A stretch of DNA of 64,000 bases from Paracrocinitomix sp039939375 (lineage in GTDB: Bacteria > Bacteroidota > Bacteroidia > Flavobacteriales_D > Crocinitomicaceae), in the NCBI GenBank assembly GCA_039939375.1, contig JBDVJO010000011.1:1-64000 (forward strand), given 5' to 3'. Below, one piece after another: positions 1 to 8,940 of this stretch. The notes beneath the pieces were generated by a model that was not told the origin of the DNA, ran no database searches, and saw only the letters and a list, made by a program, of their open reading frames with translations. Every line of letters begins with the position of its first letter. Position 1 is the first letter of the stretch. A program made the translations under genes and the position numbers.

Positions 1-136
1 GTTGGTTGTTGGTTGTTGGTTGTTGGTTGTTGGTTGTTGGTTGTTGGTTGTTGGTTGTTGGTTGTTGGTTGTTGGTTGTTGGTTGTTGGTTGTTGGTTGT
101 TGGTTGTTGGTTGTTGGTTGTTGGTTGTTGGTTGTT
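1..136. repeat. Tandem heptanucleotide array, (GTTGGTT)n
   Basis: The first 133 bases are 19 uninterrupted perfect copies of the 7-mer GTTGGTT, followed by a partial GTT. The array starts at the window edge, so the real copy number is unknown and higher copy numbers are possible. It lies just beyond the 3' end of the SpoIIE-type phosphatase gene. A 7-nt unit is not a multiple of three and reads in every frame as a monotonous Leu-Val-Gly-Cys-Trp repeat, so I do not regard it as coding. Perfect short-unit arrays like this typically vary in length by slippage. Confidence 0.97.
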
Positions 137-283
137 TAAAAAATATAAGACTTTTATGGCACTGACCGAGCGGCTTGTGCTGACCGCGTGTCGCCTTAGC
201 TTTAGCGGTGGCACAGCGAAGCCGAAGTAAGTCGAGAGGAACGAAGGGAACTATTGTTCCTGGAGGTTGAAACTGGAATCTCA
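137..283. other. Non-coding tract, GC-richer than its surroundings
   Basis: No believable gene is present. The stretch from about 157 to 240 is clearly richer in G and C than the flanking genes and contains two copies of CTGACCG 18 bp apart (162-168 and 180-186), plus a short inverted repeat GGAAC/GTTCC near 249-260. Its composition resembles dispersed intergenic repeat sequence rather than a gene or RNA gene, but this window holds no second copy to prove that. Confidence 0.4.
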
Positions 284-2251
284 TTAAAACTTTAGCCCCA
301 TAACGCAAACGTCATCTACTTGTTCTAATTGACCTTTCCAATCTTCAAAGGTGGTGCTGAGAATTGTTTCGTGTTCTGATAAATTTTTATCGGACATTTG
401 AATAATCAATTCTTTAAAGTTTGAGGCTTTAAATTTTTTGCCTTTATCTCCACCAAATTGATCAACGTAGCCATCTGAGAAAAGGTAAATTAAATCGTTC
501 TTTTTAAGTTTGATGTGCTTTGCTGTAAAAGGCTTGGGGTTAACGTAACGTCCAATAGGTTGCTTATCTCCTTTAGCAGAAATAAGTTGCTTAGAACCGA
601 TTATTTCAGTACTAAAGTCAGGATGTACCTCTGTTTTACCCTCTCTTACAATCCAAACTGGGTTTTGAGCGCCAGCAAAGGTCAATTTATCTTCTTCAAT
701 TTTGCAAATAGCTACATCCATCCCATCATTCAGGTTGGCCGTATTTTGCGCAAAGGTTTCGGAAACAATAGCACGCACATCATCAAGAATTAATGCTGGG
801 TTATGAATCCCTTTTTCTTTCACAACTTTATTCAAGGCCTCATGACAAACCATGCTCACCATAGCCCCTGGAACTCCGTGTCCTGTGCAATCACCGACTA
901 CAAAAATGGTGGCTGTTTCTGTTCTGTGAATCCAGTAAAAATCACCTGAAACAATATCTTTTGGTTGGTAAAACACGAAGGACTCTTTAAAATTAGGCGC
1001 TAACAAACTCAAAGGCGGTAACATTGATGACTGAATTAGCTTTGAATATTCTAAGCTGTCTTCAATACTGGTTAAGGCATCTTCTAACTTTAAACTTTTT
1101 AATTCTACTTCTTCTTTTTGACGTTGAATGGTAGCGTTCAATTTTCTCGTTCTGGCATAAATAATCGCTGTAAAGAGCAGCAACACTATAATCAGAATTA
1201 CGATTCCAACCAACCAAGCATTTTTAGTTCTTATTTTCTCTCCTTCCAGTTTTTCAGCCTGAAGATCTGCTTCACCTTGCGCGATCGTTTTTTCTTTCTC
1301 CGCAATTTCAAGCTGTGCTTCAATTGCATTTACACGTTGCATCCGCTCAAGATCATTGATCTCTTTATCCACTTTGATCCATTTTTCTTGAACTTCTAAA
1401 GCTCCTTTAAAATCTTTTTGATCTCGCTTAATTTTAATCAGCTCTGCCAAGGCCTCAGCACCTTCATAAATTAAATTGTTTTCTTCAGAAAACTCATAAC
1501 TCTCTTGTGCATTTATTTCGGCCTTTTTCAAATCTTTTTTCAAACGGTACGCTTGGGCTTTCATCATTAAGATTGTGGCTCTGCTATCCGTCATTTTATA
1601 CTTTTCAGCTATTTTTTGGGCGGTTTCATACTGTTGTAAAGCTCGAGGATAATCCTTGATCAATTGGAAGTACATTCCCCAGTTTTGATAGTAATAATAG
1701 TTCTCGTAATCTCCGGTTTCGTCTTGTAGTTTTTCTAACTCAGTTAAAGCATAAAACATAGAATCTGCATCTTCAGAGCGATAATAATCCAATGCCAAGT
1801 TTCCGTAATCCGTTATTAAAGCATCAATATCATCTAGCTCTTTGTCTAATTCGATAGATTTTAGCAGCATATTACGAGAGGCCTCATCCTCACCCAATCG
1901 CTGCATTAAAATGCTCTTTAAATTATATACATCCGCCAAACCGTGTTTATCTTCTTTTGCTTCATAAAACAAGGTTGCTTCGGACAAGTTAGCACTTGCA
2001 GCATCATATTTCGCTACCAGAATATTGTAGCGCGCTTTACCGACAAGAATGTCTCCGTCAAATTGGTGATTTGAATTCAATTCAGCTTCTCGCTGGGCAG
2101 CTTCGTACAAAGCATAAGATTCTGCGGGACTTTCACTGTAAAGCGAAGATGCCTTATCCAACATTTTTCCAATGTCTTTTGACCAAGAATTCGATCCTAG
2201 TAAAAGAAGTGTAAATAATGGTATAATAAAAATCAGCCTGAGCACATACAA
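284..2251 (-). CDS. TPR-domain SpoIIE-family (PP2C-type) protein phosphatase
   Basis: Membrane-anchored serine/threonine phosphatase of the SpoIIE/RsbU type, 655 aa. Residues 1-24 look like a signal peptide. About 30-300 is a run of TPR-like helical repeats predicted to lie outside the cytoplasmic membrane. A coiled-coil stretch (about 300-345) leads to one membrane segment (about 345-366) and a second short coiled coil. The C-terminal phosphatase domain (about 424-655) keeps the metal-binding acids: D437 in SGDFYW, D454 in VGDCTGHG, D593 in FSDGYVD and D646/D647 near the end. Such enzymes usually dephosphorylate an anti-anti-sigma or similar partner, but none is encoded nearby. The start is TTG; no ATG or other start fits between the in-frame upstream stop and this codon, though GTG at codon 3 is possible. 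It lies 38 bp downstream of the alpha-2-macroglobulin gene and is probably cotranscribed with it. Confidence 0.9.
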   Translation of the reverse strand: MYVLRLIFIIPLFTLLLLGSNSWSKDIGKMLDKASSLYSESPAESYALYEAAQREAELNSNHQFDGDILVGKARYNILVAKYDAASANLSEATLFYEAKEDKHGLADVYNLKSILMQRLGEDEASRNMLLKSIELDKELDDIDALITDYGNLALDYYRSEDADSMFYALTELEKLQDETGDYENYYYYQNWGMYFQLIKDYPRALQQYETAQKIAEKYKMTDSRATILMMKAQAYRLKKDLKKAEINAQESYEFSEENNLIYEGAEALAELIKIKRDQKDFKGALEVQEKWIKVDKEINDLERMQRVNAIEAQLEIAEKEKTIAQGEADLQAEKLEGEKIRTKNAWLVGIVILIIVLLLFTAIIYARTRKLNATIQRQKEEVELKSLKLEDALTSIEDSLEYSKLIQSSMLPPLSLLAPNFKESFVFYQPKDIVSGDFYWIHRTETATIFVVGDCTGHGVPGAMVSMVCHEALNKVVKEKGIHNPALILDDVRAIVSETFAQNTANLNDGMDVAICKIEEDKLTFAGAQNPVWIVREGKTEVHPDFSTEIIGSKQLISAKGDKQPIGRYVNPKPFTAKHIKLKKNDLIYLFSDGYVDQFGGDKGKKFKASNFKELIIQMSDKNLSEHETILSTTFEDWKGQLEQVDDVCVMGLKF

Positions 2252-2289
2252 AAGTACGAATTCAGACTGATTTTATTCAAGAATCTCAA

Positions 2290-5200
2290 TTAATCTACTT
2301 TGACTCTAATTCCGTTTGAATGCGAAGTAAACTCTGGAGCATACATACATTGAATGGTTGTAATTCCGTTAGAAAAATTCCCTTTATGTTGTACTCTTAA
2401 ATCATATTCAAACACGTATGTTCCTTTTGGAATGTAATCAAAGAAGAAATTGGTTGCCGCATCTTTCGTTGCTTGATAATAACCTAAACCGTCTTGATAA
2501 TGATATCTTGACAAGACATTAATTGGTTCAAAACCAGAAGCTCGCATATCTTTCATATGAACATATTCAAGATTTCTATCTGTTCTTAACTCAATTCTTA
2601 CTCTAACTTTCTCTCCTACTTTCAAGACATTGTTTTCGTTTACTGGTTTCAATTTTTCACCTTCATCTGTCAAGTCAATTAAGAACAGTTGTTTTTCTAA
2701 TTTCAAATTAGTTTCGGCAAAAGTAATCTTATCAAGGTCTTCAAAATACTGCCAGTAAGCGGCTCCCCAAGCAATACCTTCATCCTTTTTGGTGACTTTA
2801 ATTTCACCCATTTTTGGCTTCACAGCATCTGCTGTCCAAGCAGTTTTGAAGTATCCTGTTCCAGCTTCTGGTTTCACATTATACGGATTATCATCTGCTT
2901 GCTCAACATAATTAATCTCTTGTCCACCAACTACCACTTGCACCAATTCATCTGAAGCTAATAAATCAGAACCTTTTAGTAAAAGCGCATAAACTGATTC
3001 TGTTGTTTGCTTGGTTGTTTTCCAATGCGTAGTTTGTTTTTGTTTCAGCAACCAAATTTTTAATTCTTCAACCACAGCTTGATCATTAGCAACCTCATCA
3101 AACATTTCTATCATTAAGGCTTGTGTTTCAATTGGGGCTTGATACCAATAGTATCCTATTTGATAATCTTTCCAATACATACCGAATTCTTCGTGTTGAA
3201 TAGAACGATCTTTTAACGACTTCACAATGTCAGTTGCCAAGTCTTTCATTTCAAATCTATGCGCTGCCAAGGCCAACATCCCTTCACCATAAATATTGAA
3301 GTTGAGCCAGAATTTTACTGCTTGATCTTTATAGTATTTCACTGCCTCTTGGGTTTTCTTATCCATCCCTATTTGAGGAAAATACGATCGTGCATATAAA
3401 TACTGAACTTGGTTATAACCGATATGTTGATTTGTCAAATAATCAGGATCATATTTTTTTGCTAAACGGTAATCTTCAACAATTTCACCATCTAAGTATT
3501 GCACTCCTTTTTTTACCATGTTTTGGACGCGTCTGTCTTCTTTTACTGATTTGATTCCAAGGTGATCAAGGTGACCTAAACCTGTTATGATGTGCTGCGT
3601 AATGTACCTGCTTTCTTTCATTCCTGGGAACCAAGGCCATCCGCCATTTGCAGATTGATTTTTAATGGTTTTTCCTAAGGCTTTATCCAACTCTTTAGAC
3701 ATGCGATTCATATCTAAAAGTATGCTCAGGTTTCGTTTGGTTTGCTCTTCAGACTGCGCATTTAAAACCCATGGAGTTTCTTCTAACATCACGGCTTTTA
3801 ACTCTTGATTTTTTTGAAGATTAGACAAGAAAGCATCCGGCGAATTTTGTCCCCAATTTTCAATTACTTTTTGGATTTTAGGATTTGAATTCATCACATG
3901 CGTAGCGATAGCGTTAGAGTAATACCTGGTAAATGTTTGCTCTGCACATTCATGCGGATACTCCATCATATAAGGCATTGATTGCAAGGCATACCAAGCT
4001 GGATTTGATGTAAACTCTACCGTATATCTATGATGTTTTAAGGTGCTACTTTTACCAGATTTCACCAATTTGTCAAAATTGAAAGTTTTAGACTCTTTTC
4101 CTCTAATTGGCATAGGCATGGATTCGGTCACCATCATTCTGTTGGATAAAATTGGCAAAACATTCTCCTCTCCATCAGAGAAGTCTCCCGCTTTCGCAAC
4201 AAATCTATATTTAACTGTTGACGTCTCATAAGGCACATCAATTGTCCAAGAAATAGAAGTTGATTTACCGGCTTTAATTTCAAATTGTTTTTGTGCGTTC
4301 TTTAATTTGAACTTATCTGCGATATCCTTATCTGTGAATGGATCAAACAAATCCAATTGAATAACTCCTTTTAAATCTTTATCTGAAATGTTGGATACCT
4401 TACAAGAGAGTGTGATTTTATCGCCTTCTCTTAAGAATCTTGGAGTGTTTGGCACAACCATTAAATCTTTTTGCGTAACGACTTCCTCTGAAATGGTTCC
4501 TATTTTAAGGTCTTTTGTATGCGCCAAACCAGAGAATTTCCATTTCGTTAACGATTCAGGAATCGTGAATTTGATTTTAACGTCCCCGTTTTCATCTGTC
4601 ATCAATTGGGGATAAAAGAAAGCGGTTTCATTAAAGTTAGACCTCACTTTTACAGAAGACAGGTCTTGCTTTTCACCACCTAAATCATCATCTCTGTTTT
4701 TATCGTCTGCAGACCAGGCTAAAGTTGCGCCGCCTAAAGCTTGTTGATTCGCGTCACCACTAGATAAGCCATTGGTATTTCTAGATTCTGCTTTTTTAAG
4801 TGCATTGTTTGATCCAGTAACCTTTGCTGTTTCCGTAATACTCACATCCATCATAGGCGCGTCCATGGCTTCAGACTCTTCATAAACTATCCCATCATCA
4901 TAATAATCAGCGCCATAATTGTCTTTATAACGGTAATTGTAATAACGGCCGTAATAGTACGTGTTGTATCCATGATAATTTAATACAGGAAGGTATCTTG
5001 ATGGATAATTCACATAAGTGTTCCAACTTGAATGGATGTTTGAACCATAACCAGCACTCATACCATTTGCATTACCCCACACTTTGTTTCCATAGTAATA
5101 TTGATAAATACTCATGTAAAATGAATTGGGAGTGTAGAGTTCATCTAAACTGGCATCATATAGTGTAGCTAGTAATTCAGCAGATTCTTTTTCTCCTTTT

Positions 5201-8200
5201 GTATTTTTAATGGTCATTACCCATTCTTCATCAGCCCCTGGTAATAGTTTGTTACGGAAAGTTGAAAACTCTAAATCGAGCTCCTTATTTTTATAAGGTA
5301 CTTGCACCACTACATCATAATTGAATTTTCTGTTGTATCTGATGGTTGTGAAATGCACCGAAAAATTTCCTCTATGTTCTTCTTTTACTTCTAACTCAAA
5401 CTTTTGCTGTTCTTCTGATAGAACAAAGGTTTTGCTCTCTACAACCTTGTTTTTTACCTCAATATCGCAGACTACAGTTAAGTCTTTTTCATCTGTTCCG
5501 ATTAATACCGAAACATTTTCACCTGGTTGAGCAATGGTTTTTAGTTCTTTCACCCAAAGTACTTGGTTTGAAGGAATTGTTGTTGCTGCAGGGTTATAAA
5601 GCGTGAAATAGGCTTGATCTTTCACTTCAATTCCATTTTTATCAATCGCCACCGACTCGTATTTATATACTCCTGGTTCCCAATTGGTGAGTTTTGGGAT
5701 TTTAATGCTATCCTCCAATTCTGTATCAAAGGCTTTTTTGAACACTTGTTTCTCAACTTTCCAATTTTCTTTTGCGTTTTCGTTGGTGTATTCTCGTTGA
5801 GGAAAATGAGAAGTAAACTCGTTTTTACTTAAGATTGGATAGTCTGGTTGTTCCCAGAATCTGTTATAAAGTGGCTTATCAGGTGCATCTAATTTGGAAA
5901 TTTTAAATTCTCCTTTAGCGTTAATTTTTTGCCCATTTAAGTTGTTCGTTTTTACGTTTAGGATAAAGGCTTGTTGACCGTTTAATTCACCCGGGATATT
6001 ATTTGCCAATTGCAAGCTTTGATAACCTACCACAACTGAAGTTGAGGCTGAGTGCGTTTCACCATTAATATCAGTAACATCAGCAGTAATAGTATACGTA
6101 AACAAAGGCAGGTTTTTCGGGTCTTTACTTAAATCTGGAACCGCCTTAAAATCAATAATAAACTCGCCGTTATCATCCGTAGTTAAGGTTCCGTTTTGCA
6201 CTTCTTTGGGTTGTTCGTAAGAGTAGTAATACCACCAGCTCCACCAATTATTATAAGAAGTAGATCTAGTTACTCGGTATTTTACTTCAGCTCCATCAAT
6301 AAAATTACCAGCGAATGCTTTGGCAATTCCTTTCACTTCTATTTGATCATTCAATTGAAACTCTCCTTCAACAGGTTCAAAATCAGCTGAGAATTTTGGT
6401 CTTTTATACTCTTCTACTCTAAAATACTTCGTTCCATATCCATCCTGAATTCTCATTTGCCCAGTTAACACACCAAAGGGAGCTGTGAACTCTCCGTGAT
6501 AAGAACCAAATTGATTGGTCTTCACTTCTTGGTGCGCGATTTCTTGTCCATTTACATCATAAAAATAAACTGTGGTTGATGCATTGGCTGCTATCGTTCT
6601 TTTTTCACCTGAATAATCCACCATAATTCCTTTAAAATATATGGTTTGACCCGGTCTGTATATAGAACGATCTGTAAACATCTGAGTTACCCTGTGGTCA
6701 TAGCTTCTTGGATTATAACTGTAAGCGTAAATGCGATCAGATGGTGCATAAACTTCTTTTTCATGGGTCACATCTATTCGGTAATTGTAATAATCTTTAT
6801 CCCCCTTAAAAGTGAATTTTCCGCTCTCATCTGTATGAAAGGTGCCCAAAGTTTTATACTCATACTCCCTTAAAATGTAGCTGTATTTCTGATAAGATAA
6901 AATAGCTTTAGCTCCCGATAGTGGCTTTCCTGATTCTCTATCAGAAATTAACACCGTATGTTTGTCTGCATCATTCCTTAATTGATAAGTAATATTGCTA
7001 CTCCAGAACGGAGCATAGGTAAAAGCTTCTTTTCCTTCTTTAAAATCTTGATTTGAACTAACCACTAAAAAGTAGAATCCATTTTCTAATGCTGGCAACA
7101 AAATCTCAGTTGAGTGCATTTGGTAATCCTTTGGATCTGTCAGCTTAATTTCTCTATTTATTACTCCTGGATTAGACCTTAATTCATCTAACAACTTGTA
7201 GTAATCGTATTTTCCATCATTGTATTTTTTGTAGTCAAATTTCACTACCTTATAATAAGCCTTATTGATGTTCTCATACTGAAGACTGAAAAGCGCTTCT
7301 TTGTTGGATGGGATCCCATTTTCTAATCTTAGATTTAGGGTTTTATATAAGATTGTACTTTTTAAAGCTTCACATTGTTTCGCTCCATAAGAGCCTCCAT
7401 ATTGTTGAATGGTTTTATCACAAATCTCAATTGCTTTTTGATTATTCCATCTGTAAGTTGTGTCTCCTAGAAATGAATAAGTGGCAGCTTTTTGTACATG
7501 ATAATTGGCCATTTCAAACCATGCTTCGGCTGAAAATTCTTCTGATTGATAGGCCTGTGCTAATCTTTCTAATCCTGAATAGTACAACTTATCTTTATTG
7601 TCTATAATGGCTGCTTGCTTTAAGAACTTTAACCGCTCAAGCTCAATTGAAAAAAGTGCATTTTTGTTGTTCTTTGCAGTGTGAAACTGTGTTAATTCAA
7701 GTAAAATTCTGATGGCGTAAAAGTCAGTGTTTAATGAATCCGCCGTTGAAACTTTAGCGGCATTCATAAACGTTGTGTTTGATTCCATGAAGCGTTTATC
7801 ATTCAGTGAAAAGGTTTCTGCAGGTCCACCCAACCCAAAATCTGTTGATTTGAAAAAATCTAAAGCACGGTGCGCTAAAAAATCAAACAATGTAGGTCGC
7901 ATATTTGAAGTAGCTTCAGTTTCTGTGTAAGATGCTATTTCATTGAAATCAGAGATTTGTTTTGATTTTGAAATCGTATTATTTGCAAGCGATAAGAGAT
8001 AATGAGACCTGACTTGATCGGCTATTTTTCTTAAATCCCAAGTTCTAATGTCTTTTAAATCAACTTCTGTGACATTGGTTCTGTCTTGAAACTTCCAAGT
8101 ATTTGAGCTATAATATCCCCAATATACTTCTGCTGTTAATGAGTGTAAGATTTCTTTAGATGGTGATGGAGCTTTACTGATTAGGTCATTCAACCGTCCT

Positions 8201-8466
8201 ATACCTAACACATAATCGTCTTCTTCTAAATACGAATTATACTTTAACTCATAAAATACTGATTTAATCACTTGATTGTGATTTTCAGATTTAGCTGCGG
8301 CTTCAAAAATGGAATTGACCTCATCTAGCGCCATTCTGTAAAGGCCTTTTTTCTCAAGTGAGTCTACTTTAATCCAATGTTGTTCAAACTTTGTTTTCTG
8401 GGTCAGTCCAGCAAAAGCAAGCATGAAGACAGCCAAGCAAGATAAAAGGTATTTTAATTTGTTCAT
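2290..8466 (-). CDS. Alpha-2-macroglobulin family protein with intact thioester
   Basis: Giant secreted protease-trap-like protein, 2058 aa. A signal peptide covers about 1-23 (cleavage near LTQ). The first ~450 residues are helical and of unknown role. An MG2-type domain follows, with the family signature DRSIYRPGQTIYFKG near 600. The bait/A2M domain has LTKWKFSGLAHT near 1307. The thioester motif CAEQ is at 1507-1510, and the helical thioester domain runs to about 1830. The thioester residues are all present, so covalent trapping of attacking proteases is plausible; many bacterial homologues have lost them. A Tyr/Asn-rich segment near 1150-1200 could be the exposed bait region. In proteobacteria the family often pairs with penicillin-binding protein 1C; here the partner is a SpoIIE-type phosphatase. 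The C-terminus has no recognisable T9SS sorting domain. Confidence 0.93.
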   Translation of the reverse strand: MNKLKYLLSCLAVFMLAFAGLTQKTKFEQHWIKVDSLEKKGLYRMALDEVNSIFEAAAKSENHNQVIKSVFYELKYNSYLEEDDYVLGIGRLNDLISKAPSPSKEILHSLTAEVYWGYYSSNTWKFQDRTNVTEVDLKDIRTWDLRKIADQVRSHYLLSLANNTISKSKQISDFNEIASYTETEATSNMRPTLFDFLAHRALDFFKSTDFGLGGPAETFSLNDKRFMESNTTFMNAAKVSTADSLNTDFYAIRILLELTQFHTAKNNKNALFSIELERLKFLKQAAIIDNKDKLYYSGLERLAQAYQSEEFSAEAWFEMANYHVQKAATYSFLGDTTYRWNNQKAIEICDKTIQQYGGSYGAKQCEALKSTILYKTLNLRLENGIPSNKEALFSLQYENINKAYYKVVKFDYKKYNDGKYDYYKLLDELRSNPGVINREIKLTDPKDYQMHSTEILLPALENGFYFLVVSSNQDFKEGKEAFTYAPFWSSNITYQLRNDADKHTVLISDRESGKPLSGAKAILSYQKYSYILREYEYKTLGTFHTDESGKFTFKGDKDYYNYRIDVTHEKEVYAPSDRIYAYSYNPRSYDHRVTQMFTDRSIYRPGQTIYFKGIMVDYSGEKRTIAANASTTVYFYDVNGQEIAHQEVKTNQFGSYHGEFTAPFGVLTGQMRIQDGYGTKYFRVEEYKRPKFSADFEPVEGEFQLNDQIEVKGIAKAFAGNFIDGAEVKYRVTRSTSYNNWWSWWYYYSYEQPKEVQNGTLTTDDNGEFIIDFKAVPDLSKDPKNLPLFTYTITADVTDINGETHSASTSVVVGYQSLQLANNIPGELNGQQAFILNVKTNNLNGQKINAKGEFKISKLDAPDKPLYNRFWEQPDYPILSKNEFTSHFPQREYTNENAKENWKVEKQVFKKAFDTELEDSIKIPKLTNWEPGVYKYESVAIDKNGIEVKDQAYFTLYNPAATTIPSNQVLWVKELKTIAQPGENVSVLIGTDEKDLTVVCDIEVKNKVVESKTFVLSEEQQKFELEVKEEHRGNFSVHFTTIRYNRKFNYDVVVQVPYKNKELDLEFSTFRNKLLPGADEEWVMTIKNTKGEKESAELLATLYDASLDELYTPNSFYMSIYQYYYGNKVWGNANGMSAGYGSNIHSSWNTYVNYPSRYLPVLNYHGYNTYYYGRYYNYRYKDNYGADYYDDGIVYEESEAMDAPMMDVSITETAKVTGSNNALKKAESRNTNGLSSGDANQQALGGATLAWSADDKNRDDDLGGEKQDLSSVKVRSNFNETAFFYPQLMTDENGDVKIKFTIPESLTKWKFSGLAHTKDLKIGTISEEVVTQKDLMVVPNTPRFLREGDKITLSCKVSNISDKDLKGVIQLDLFDPFTDKDIADKFKLKNAQKQFEIKAGKSTSISWTIDVPYETSTVKYRFVAKAGDFSDGEENVLPILSNRMMVTESMPMPIRGKESKTFNFDKLVKSGKSSTLKHHRYTVEFTSNPAWYALQSMPYMMEYPHECAEQTFTRYYSNAIATHVMNSNPKIQKVIENWGQNSPDAFLSNLQKNQELKAVMLEETPWVLNAQSEEQTKRNLSILLDMNRMSKELDKALGKTIKNQSANGGWPWFPGMKESRYITQHIITGLGHLDHLGIKSVKEDRRVQNMVKKGVQYLDGEIVEDYRLAKKYDPDYLTNQHIGYNQVQYLYARSYFPQIGMDKKTQEAVKYYKDQAVKFWLNFNIYGEGMLALAAHRFEMKDLATDIVKSLKDRSIQHEEFGMYWKDYQIGYYWYQAPIETQALMIEMFDEVANDQAVVEELKIWLLKQKQTTHWKTTKQTTESVYALLLKGSDLLASDELVQVVVGGQEINYVEQADDNPYNVKPEAGTGYFKTAWTADAVKPKMGEIKVTKKDEGIAWGAAYWQYFEDLDKITFAETNLKLEKQLFLIDLTDEGEKLKPVNENNVLKVGEKVRVRIELRTDRNLEYVHMKDMRASGFEPINVLSRYHYQDGLGYYQATKDAATNFFFDYIPKGTYVFEYDLRVQHKGNFSNGITTIQCMYAPEFTSHSNGIRVKVD

Positions 8467-8486
8467 TTCAATATGGTTGATTCGAA

Positions 8487-8518
8487 CTAATGTACAAATT
8501 CGTTTAAGAAAAGTTCAA
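8487..8518 (-). promoter_or_regulatory. Probable promoter of the alpha-2-macroglobulin operon
   Basis: On the minus strand a TTG (complement of 8516-8518) is followed 21 bp later by TACATTAG (complement of 8487-8494). This is one mismatch from the Bacteroidota -7 consensus TAnnTTTG and 2 bp from the usual 19-bp spacing. It lies about 20 bp upstream of the start codon. Confidence 0.45.
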
Positions 8519-8590
8519 AAAACTTATCGCTACAAAACTATCCTTAGTCGAATGTTGAAAAAATGGCGCATTTTTTTACAACTGGATGCT

Positions 8591-8598
8591 TACTTTTG
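8591..8598 (+). promoter_or_regulatory. -7 box (TACTTTTG) of the small gene at 8615
   Basis: A perfect TAnnTTTG -7 element 16 bp before the ATG. No clear -33 TTG is present at 19 bp, only a T-run (8571-8577). The expected transcript leader would be about 10 nt. Confidence 0.5.
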
Positions 8599-8614
8599 CC
8601 GTCTTAAAATTAGA

Positions 8615-8863
8615 ATGCCCTTATTTGAATCGGACATATCGACAACAGTTTTACCTGTTTCTATCAATGATCTGAATGATCGTTATTTTGCTGGAGAATC
8701 TCTTTCAGCAGAAGAGCTTTGTGCCATTCAAAACTATAATCGTTTGCGATTAACTTACTTAAATTCTGCTGAAGACGGAAAAGAATTTGATCAACGTTAT
8801 TTAGAAATGCAAGCCAAGGCAAACCTCTCAGATTACCGGGAGTTTTTAGAGATCAAAATCTAA
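8615..8863 (+). CDS. Small hypothetical protein, 82 aa
   Basis: I recognise no family. The frame is open further upstream and into the divergent alpha-2-macroglobulin gene, but the ATG at 8615 is the sensible start. It follows a perfect -7 box and begins a normal-looking protein, whereas the upstream part is basic, Phe/Tyr-rich and reads across the divergent promoter. The product is small, soluble, acidic and mostly helical, with no signal peptide, Cys pair or DNA-binding motif that I can see. It has its own promoter and a strong terminator just downstream, so it is a single-gene unit. Confidence 0.7.
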   Translation: MPLFESDISTTVLPVSINDLNDRYFAGESLSAEELCAIQNYNRLRLTYLNSAEDGKEFDQRYLEMQAKANLSDYREFLEIKI

Positions 8864-8888
8864 TTAATATTTACTATTAGGCATAAAA

Positions 8889-8919
8889 AAAGCCCTCTTG
8901 GTTAGACCAAGAGGGCTTT
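8889..8919. terminator. Bidirectional intrinsic terminator
   Basis: A perfect 13-bp stem (AAAGCCCTCTTGG pairing with its complement) with a 5-nt loop TTAGA, with A-rich sequence on the left and T-rich on the right. It sits between two convergent genes and can serve both. Confidence 0.93.
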
Positions 8920-8940
8920 CATATTTTGATTGGTCTGTTA

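Noticed and set aside
1..136. CRISPR array
   Set aside because: The unit is 7 nt, perfect and without spacers, so this is a simple tandem repeat.
6..230. Open frame of 74 codons through the heptanucleotide array
   Set aside because: It is a by-product of the 7-nt repeat, which reads as the same residues in each frame, and it continues into non-coding sequence.
157..240. tRNA or other structured RNA gene in the GC-rich tract
   Set aside because: No cloverleaf or strong long stem could be drawn; only short repeats are visible.
8423..8614. Upstream extension of the small gene at 8615
   Set aside because: It overlaps the divergent alpha-2-macroglobulin start, its promoter and the gene's own -7 box, and reads as basic, low-quality protein.
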